Assembly (NCBI RefSeq): GCF_017308015.1
Contig: NZ_JAFKFW010000018.1
Span: 43,485-107,484 of the forward strand
Origin: Allobosea sp.
GTDB lineage: Bacteria > Pseudomonadota > Alphaproteobacteria > Rhizobiales > Beijerinckiaceae
DNA: 64,000 nt
Direction of reading: 5' to 3'
The notes beneath the pieces were generated by a model, which had not been told where the DNA came from, ran no database searches, and was given only the letters and a program-made list of their open reading frames with translations. The position numbers and the translations under genes were made by a program. How positions within the stretch are numbered: the stretch's first letter is position 1; each line of letters starts with the position of its first letter. Below, one piece after another: positions 59,706-64,000 of this stretch.

Positions 59706-60398
59706 CTACCAGGGCCGGCGCGGCCCGGTATCGATATGGATCAGTCCGTTCCAGTAGACATGGTTGCCGCCAACCTCGGGCATGGCACGCACCCATTCCA
59801 GTACCGCGCGCGGCCTGACGCCGGGAACCCGGAAATCCATCGCCTGGCAGCCCTTGTGATAGGAGCCGCGCCGGGCACGCCAGGGCGGCCGCCAGGTCGA
59901 AGTCACCTTCACCGCTCCGTATTTGTCCGCGATCTTGCCGAGAATCTGTTTCAGCTCCGGCGGAAGGCAAGCGGTCGAGGTGCCAGGGTCGGTCGAGATG
60001 CCCGGCCGCTCCGCCCGCTCGTTGGGATCGAAATCGGGTTCCGCACCCGCCTTCTGGCCGGGCGTCAGCTTCGGCCATTCGACGCCCTCGTCGTCATCCG
60101 GCTCGCCCGGATTGGGCGGCGTGGCCGCGGCGGGCGGCGTTTCCGGAGCCGGCGACGCGGCGGGTGTTTCCTCCGAGGAGGCCGGCACCGGGGTGTCGGC
60201 AGCAGAGGCGCGTGGCGTCGGCGGCGGTACCACGATCGGGGGCAGCTTCGGCGTGCCTTCGAGGTCGAGATCGAATGGGCGCTGTGGCGGCAGCGGCGCG
60301 CGCATCGGCTCGCCCTCCTCGGCGCAGATTGCGGCTGTCGAGAGCAGCAGGGCGAGCGCCGGCATGGCCAGCGCGTGCGGGAGGCAGGCCCGGCTCAT
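59706..60398 (-). CDS. Secreted M15/DUF882-type peptidase-like protein with Pro/Ala-rich linker
   Basis: The ~230-residue protein has a signal peptide ('HALAMPALALLLSTAAICAE'), a ~85-residue Pro/Ala/Glu-rich linker, and a C-terminal domain (~150-230) with 'GKIADKYGAVKVTSTWRPPW', 'SYHKGCQAMDFRVPGVRPRA' (H-x6-D zinc ligands) and 'NHVYWNGLIHIDTGPRRPW' (final His). This is the hallmark of D-Ala-D-Ala carboxypeptidase/M15-like (YcbK, DUF882) hydrolases acting on peptidoglycan. ATG 60398 is preferred over a TTG at 60419. It is divergent from nuoA, with ~328 bases between. Confidence 0.82.
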   Translation of the reverse strand: MSRACLPHALAMPALALLLSTAAICAEEGEPMRAPLPPQRPFDLDLEGTPKLPPIVVPPPTPRASAADTPVPASSEETPAASPAPETPPAAATPPNPGEPDDDEGVEWPKLTPGQKAGAEPDFDPNERAERPGISTDPGTSTACLPPELKQILGKIADKYGAVKVTSTWRPPWRARRGSYHKGCQAMDFRVPGVRPRAVLEWVRAMPEVGGNHVYWNGLIHIDTGPRRPW

Positions 60399-60726
60399 CG
60401 CGTCGACAGGTGTCCGCAAAAGGAGGGCTGACGAGCAGGGCAGGAATCACGAAACATCGAAGGCCTTTCGGAAGGAAGCGCTCGCACAGCCGGCGACGAT
60501 TCGGCGCGGTGAACGGATGATTGCCGTTCCCGAGATCGAAAGCGGGCGGTTTTGCCGGATTTTCGCCACTGCTGCGCAGGGCGATGGCGGGACGTGACCG
60601 GATTTTGCCGTATTCTGCGCTGGGTTCAACCCAGATACGGCGATTGTGCGGCGCGGCGGAGTCTTGCTTCATTCTAATCGAGGGTCTAAGCGACTGGGAC
60701 AGCGAGCCGCGCCACGGCCGTCTGAA
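60399..60726. other. Divergent promoter region of the nuo operon
   Basis: About 328 bases without a supported gene. It should hold the nuo promoter. Two near repeats (CCGGATTTTCGCC at 60554, CCGGATTTTGCCG at 60598) precede an unusual bulged palindrome at 60608-60640. Confidence 0.55.
60608..60640. promoter_or_regulatory. Bulged palindrome upstream of nuoA, candidate operator
   Basis: CTGGGTT-C-AACCCAG (60620-60634) is a perfect 7-bp dyad. On its right ATACGG follows directly, and its complement CCGTAT lies on the left after a 6-base bulge (60608-60613). It is ~87-119 bases before the nuoA ATG. It may be an operator or a transcribed leader hairpin; no assigned regulator. Confidence 0.4.
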
Positions 60727-61119
60727 ATGAGTTCGACCATGCAAGCTGCCTCGGTGCCTTCCATTCTGAGCGATTATCTGCCGCTGGTGCTGTTCATCGG
60801 CGTCTCGGCGGTCATCGGCCTGGCCCTGCTGATCGCGCCCTTCGCGATCGCCTATTCCAAGCCGGATGCGGAAAAGCTCTCGGCCTATGAATGCGGCTTC
60901 AACGCCTTCGACGACGCCCGCATGAAGTTCGACGTCCGGTTCTATCTGGTCGCGATTCTCTTCATCATCTTCGATCTTGAGGTCGCGTTCCTGTTCCCCT
61001 GGGCCGTCGCCTTTGGCGGGCTCGGCTGGTATGGTTTCTGGTCGATGATGGTCTTTCTCGGCGTGCTCACCGTGGGTTTCATCTACGAGTGGCGCAAGGG
61101 CGCGCTGGAGTGGGACTGA
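60727..61119 (+). CDS. nuoA: NADH-quinone oxidoreductase subunit A
   Basis: Complex I subunit A is a small membrane protein at the junction of the peripheral and membrane arms. The 130-residue protein has three helices ('[20 protein letters not shown]', '[20 protein letters not shown]', '[20 protein letters not shown]') and the conserved '[20 protein letters not shown]' loop with the Cys characteristic of NuoA. ATG 60727 is chosen over earlier frame starts; a second in-frame ATG is at 60739. It leads the nuo operon. Confidence 0.96.
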   Translation: MSSTMQAASVPSILSDYLPLVLFIGVSAVIGLALLIAPFAIAYSKPDAEKLSAYECGFNAFDDARMKFDVRFYLVAILFIIFDLEVAFLFPWAVAFGGLGWYGFWSMMVFLGVLTVGFIYEWRKGALEWD

Positions 61120-61184
61120 CTGTCGGGTTGCGAGGCGGCGCTCCGCATTCGATCCGGCAGGCAAAGGTTCACAAGGGATAGGTC

Positions 61185-61769
61185 ATGGCAGTCACAGCGA
61201 TCGATCGTGGTGATCCGCTCTTCGCGCAGGCGCCGAGGGGTTTGCTCGGTCCCGACGGTAAGCCGTTGGGGGCGCGTGATCCGTTCTTCGTCGAGATCAA
61301 CAACGAGCTGGCCGACAAGGGCTTCCTCGTCACCGCGACCGACGATCTGATCAACTGGGCCCGCACCGGCTCGCTGATGTGGATGACGTTTGGCCTGGCC
61401 TGCTGCGCCGTCGAGATGATGCAGCTCTCGATGCCGCGCTACGACGTCGAGCGCTTCGGCTTCGCGCCGCGCGCTAGCCCACGCCAGTCCGACGTGATGA
61501 TCGTCGCGGGCACGCTGACCAACAAGATGGCCCCGGCGCTGCGCAAGGTCTACGACCAGATGCCTGAGCCGCGCTACGTCATCTCGATGGGCTCCTGCGC
61601 CAATGGTGGCGGCTACTACCACTACAGCTATTCGGTGGTCCGCGGCTGCGACCGCATCGTCCCGATCGACATCTATGTTCCGGGCTGCCCTCCGACGGCA
61701 GAGGCGCTGCTTTACGGTGTCCTGCTGCTGCAGAAGAAGATCCGCCGCACCGGCACGATCGAGCGCTGA
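61185..61769 (+). CDS. nuoB: NADH-quinone oxidoreductase subunit B
   Basis: NuoB carries iron-sulfur cluster N2, the last electron carrier before ubiquinone. The 194-residue protein has the N2 ligands in '[20 protein letters not shown]' (tandem Cys), '[20 protein letters not shown]' and '[20 protein letters not shown]'. The N-terminus (~1-35) is an unconserved extension typical of alphaproteobacteria. GGTC-type weak ribosome site; 65 bases separate it from nuoA. Confidence 0.97.
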   Translation: MAVTAIDRGDPLFAQAPRGLLGPDGKPLGARDPFFVEINNELADKGFLVTATDDLINWARTGSLMWMTFGLACCAVEMMQLSMPRYDVERFGFAPRASPRQSDVMIVAGTLTNKMAPALRKVYDQMPEPRYVISMGSCANGGGYYHYSYSVVRGCDRIVPIDIYVPGCPPTAEALLYGVLLLQKKIRRTGTIER

Positions 61770-61810
61770 GCGCTCTTTCGGTCGATGCTGCAGGCGATGA
61801 AGGTGAGACG

Positions 61811-62416
61811 ATGAGCGAAGCGCTCGTACAACTCGGCGAAGAGATCAAGGCGGCGCTCCCCGGCGCGGTGACGCAGGCCGTCGTCGCCTTCGAGGAGCTG
61901 ACTGTTCATGCCGAGGCGGCTTCAATCGTCGAGGTGCTGCGCACGCTCTACAGCGATCCGCGCTTCCGCTTCGTGAATTTCACCGACATTGCCGGCGCCG
62001 ACTATCCCGGTCGCGAGAAGCGCTTCGACGTCGTCTACCACTTGCTGGCGCCGCATCATAACCGCCGCATCCGCGTCAAGGTGCAGACCGACGAGGCGAC
62101 GCCCGTCCCCTCCGCGGTCGATGTCTTCCCGGCGGCGAACTGGTTCGAGCGCGAGGCCTACGATTTCTACGGCATCCTGTTCTCCGGCCATCCGGATCTG
62201 CGCCGCATCCTCACCGATTACGGCTTCGAGGGCTATCCGCTGCGCAAGGACTTCCCGCTGACCGGCTTCGTCGAGGTCCGCTACGACGACGAGCAGAAGC
62301 GCGTCGTCTACGAGCCGGTCAAGCTCAACCAGGAATTCCGCAACTTCGATTTCCTTTCGCCCTGGGAAGGCACGGATTACGTGCTGCCGGGCGACGAGAA
62401 GGCGACGGGGGCGTGA
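61811..62416 (+). CDS. nuoC: NADH-quinone oxidoreductase subunit C
   Basis: NuoC (30-kDa-type subunit) is a peripheral-arm scaffold of complex I. The 201-residue protein has '[20 protein letters not shown]', '[20 protein letters not shown]', '[20 protein letters not shown]' and '[20 protein letters not shown]' followed by '[20 protein letters not shown]', the family signature. It is separate from NuoD, unlike the fused NuoCD of enterobacteria. Its TGA overlaps the ATG of the inserted GFA-family gene. Confidence 0.96.
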   Translation: MSEALVQLGEEIKAALPGAVTQAVVAFEELTVHAEAASIVEVLRTLYSDPRFRFVNFTDIAGADYPGREKRFDVVYHLLAPHHNRRIRVKVQTDEATPVPSAVDVFPAANWFEREAYDFYGILFSGHPDLRRILTDYGFEGYPLRKDFPLTGFVEVRYDDEQKRVVYEPVKLNQEFRNFDFLSPWEGTDYVLPGDEKATGA

Positions 62417-62859
62417 TGGCGTCCGGCCACCAACCCCTGTCCGGCGGCTGTCTCTGCGGCGCGGTGCGGTTCACCGCGAAGCCCGAGAAGCAGGAGATGG
62501 ACGTCTGCCATTGCGGCATGTGCCGGAAATGGAGCGGCGGCGTCTTCATGGCCGTGGCTTGCACTGACGTGTCCGTGGCGGACGAGCAGGCGCTCGGCGT
62601 CTACCCGTCTTCCGACTGGGGCGAGCGGGTCTTCTGCAAGACCTGCGGGTCGAGCCTGTTCTGGCGCCTGCGCGAGGGCGGAAACGGCCATGTCGCCGTA
62701 GCCTTCCAGAGCTTCGACGACCCGTCGCCCTTCGACTTCGTCGCGGAGATCTTCATCGATGAAAAGCCGGCACTCTATGCGTTTGCCGGCGAGCGGCCAC
62801 GGCTGACCGGGGACGAGTTCCTGGCCCGCGTCGCGGCAAAGCAGGGCGGCACGGCATGA
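62416..62859 (+). CDS. GFA (CENP-V/glutathione-dependent formaldehyde-activating) family protein, inserted between nuoC and nuoD
   Basis: This zinc-binding protein of about 147 residues has the GFA pattern of Cys ligands: '[17 protein letters not shown]', '[20 protein letters not shown]' and '[17 protein letters not shown]'. GFA members bind zinc and may act on glutathione adducts; most have no proven function. Its ATG overlaps the nuoC stop (GTGATG) and its TGA overlaps the nuoD ATG (ATGA), so all three are translationally coupled. The usual order is nuoC-nuoD without an insert, so a function linked to complex I, or its assembly, is worth testing. GTG 62413 is an alternative start. Confidence 0.93.
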   Translation: MASGHQPLSGGCLCGAVRFTAKPEKQEMDVCHCGMCRKWSGGVFMAVACTDVSVADEQALGVYPSSDWGERVFCKTCGSSLFWRLREGGNGHVAVAFQSFDDPSPFDFVAEIFIDEKPALYAFAGERPRLTGDEFLARVAAKQGGTA

Positions 62860-64000
62860 CCGAGCACAATATCCGCAATTTCTCGATCAATTTCGGCCCG
62901 CAGCATCCGGCAGCGCACGGCGTGCTGCGCCTGGTGCTGGAGCTCGACGGCGAGATCGTCGAGCGCGTCGATCCGCATATCGGCCTGCTGCATCGCGGTA
63001 CCGAAAAGCTGATCGAGGCCAAGACCTATCTCCAGGCCGTGCCCTATTTCGATCGGCTCGACTATGTCGCGCCGATGAATCAGGAACATGCCTTCGCGCT
63101 CGCGGTCGAGCGACTCGCCGGCGTGAGCGTGCCGCGCCGTGGCCAGCTCATCCGCGTGCTCTATTCCGAGATCGGCCGCATCCTGTCGCATCTCCTGAAC
63201 GTCACCACGCAGGCGATGGACGTCGGCGCGCTGACGCCTCCGCTCTGGGGCTTCGAGGAGCGCGAGAAGCTGATGATCTTCTATGAGCGGGCCTGCGGCG
63301 CGCGCATGCACGCGGCCTATGTCCGGCCCGGCGGCGTGCATCAGGACATCCCGGTCTCGCTGATCCACGACATCGCCGAGTGGTGCGATCCTTTCCTCAA
63401 GGTCTGCGACGACCTCGAAGGCCTGCTCACCGACAACCGCATCTTCAAGCAGCGCAACGTCGATATCGGCGTGGTCGATCTCGAAACCTGCTGGAAATGG
63501 GGTTTCTCGGGGGTGATGGTGCGTGGCTCCGGCGCGCCCTGGGATCTGCGCAAGTCGCAGCCTTACGAGTGCTACGAGGAGATGGAATTCGACATTCCCG
63601 TCGGCAAGAACGGCGACTGCTACGACCGCTATCACATCCGCATGGAAGAGATGCGCCAGTCGGTTCGCATCATGAAGCAGTGCTGCGACAAGCTCTTGGC
63701 GCCCGATGGCGGCGGCCCGGTCTCCTCGCTCGACGGCAAGATGGTGCCGCCCAAGCGCGGCGAGATGAAGCGCTCGATGGAAGCGCTGATCCACCATTTC
63801 AAGCTCTATACCGAGGGCTACAAGGTGCCTGCCGGCGAGGTCTATGCCGCTGTCGAAGCCCCGAAGGGCGAATTCGGCGTCTATCTGGTCTCCGACGGCA
63901 CCAACAAGCCCTATCGCTGCAAGATCAAGGCCCCGGGCTTCGCCCATCTCCAGGCCATGGATTTCATGTGCCGCAAGCACATGCTCGCCGACGTCTCCGC
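62856..64000 (+). CDS. nuoD: NADH-quinone oxidoreductase subunit D (3' end beyond the window)
   Basis: NuoD (49-kDa-type subunit) forms part of the quinone-binding site of complex I. The ATG overlaps the GFA stop. About 381 residues are visible: '[20 protein letters not shown]', '[20 protein letters not shown]', '[20 protein letters not shown]', '[20 protein letters not shown]' and '[20 protein letters not shown]', then '[20 protein letters not shown]' and '[20 protein letters not shown]'. The frame is open at base 64000, with roughly 15-20 residues missing compared with the usual ~400. It is typical of alphaproteobacterial NuoD. Confidence 0.97.
   Translation, partial: MTEHNIRNFSINFGPQHPAAHGVLRLVLELDGEIVERVDPHIGLLHRGTEKLIEAKTYLQAVPYFDRLDYVAPMNQEHAFALAVERLAGVSVPRRGQLIRVLYSEIGRILSHLLNVTTQAMDVGALTPPLWGFEEREKLMIFYERACGARMHAAYVRPGGVHQDIPVSLIHDIAEWCDPFLKVCDDLEGLLTDNRIFKQRNVDIGVVDLETCWKWGFSGVMVRGSGAPWDLRKSQPYECYEEMEFDIPVGKNGDCYDRYHIRMEEMRQSVRIMKQCCDKLLAPDGGGPVSSLDGKMVPPKRGEMKRSMEALIHHFKLYTEGYKVPAGEVYAAVEAPKGEFGVYLVSDGTNKPYRCKIKAPGFAHLQAMDFMCRKHMLADVS

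Overview
The window is high-GC DNA with dense genes, GTG/TTG alternative starts and many four-base ATGA overlaps. Its content (partial phasin, 2-aminoethylphosphonate (AEP) catabolism, many ABC uptake operons, split nuoA/B/C/D genes, UbiTUV) points to a free-living alphaproteobacterium of the order Hyphomicrobiales, Bosea-like. The genus is a guess from gene content. No rRNA, tRNA, CRISPR array or complete insertion sequence was found.

Layout. 1-3208: phasin fragment, Nudix hydrolase, an unusually AT-rich family-3 binding protein, diacylglycerol kinase, and a 0.67-kb stretch with no secure gene. 3209-16327: a phosphonate island with a LysR regulator divergent from phnW-phnA-phnY, then an AEP ABC transporter (binding protein, ATPase, fused permease), a metallophosphoesterase, and a second, paralogous LysR gene divergent from a PbfA-like PLP lyase and a 2-hydroxyacid dehydrogenase. 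Together these would import AEP and hydroxy-AEP and convert them through phosphonoacetaldehyde and phosphonoacetate to acetate and phosphate. 16345-22719: a minus-strand gabD/deoR/dimethylglycine-dehydrogenase-like group and an amidase.

22765-31591: two small unknown genes, a transposase N-terminus lacking a catalytic domain, and a type I secretion locus. The secretion locus has a Q/G- and N-rich protein, a 661-residue protein with five internal repeats, an ABC exporter and an HlyD-type adaptor. The two non-transport proteins share a QVNxLxDND motif and look like a cognate substrate family. 31718-42106: eleven minus-strand genes forming one catabolic unit: family-3 amino-acid ABC transporter, RidA, SelA-like PLP enzyme, peptide-type binding protein (frameshifted signal peptide) and permeases, amidohydrolase and IclR regulator.

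42665-51865: an iron/phosphonate-type ABC importer followed by a PgtABC-like sensory system (response regulator, histidine kinase, second binding protein). A sigma-54 promoter lies exactly between the importer and the sigma-54 activator gene. 52176-54490: autoregulated MarR gene, secreted unknown protein, MOSC protein. 54487-59575: ubiX-ubiD divergent from ubiT-ubiU-ubiV, an oxygen-independent ubiquinone module with an FNR/NnrR-like palindrome in the shared promoter. 59706-64000: M15-type peptidase, then nuoA, nuoB, nuoC, a GFA-family gene translationally coupled between nuoC and nuoD, and nuoD running off the window.

A recurring structural theme is a long, perfect, T-tract-less hairpin directly after solute-binding-protein genes in several ABC operons, probably setting the high binding-protein to permease ratio.
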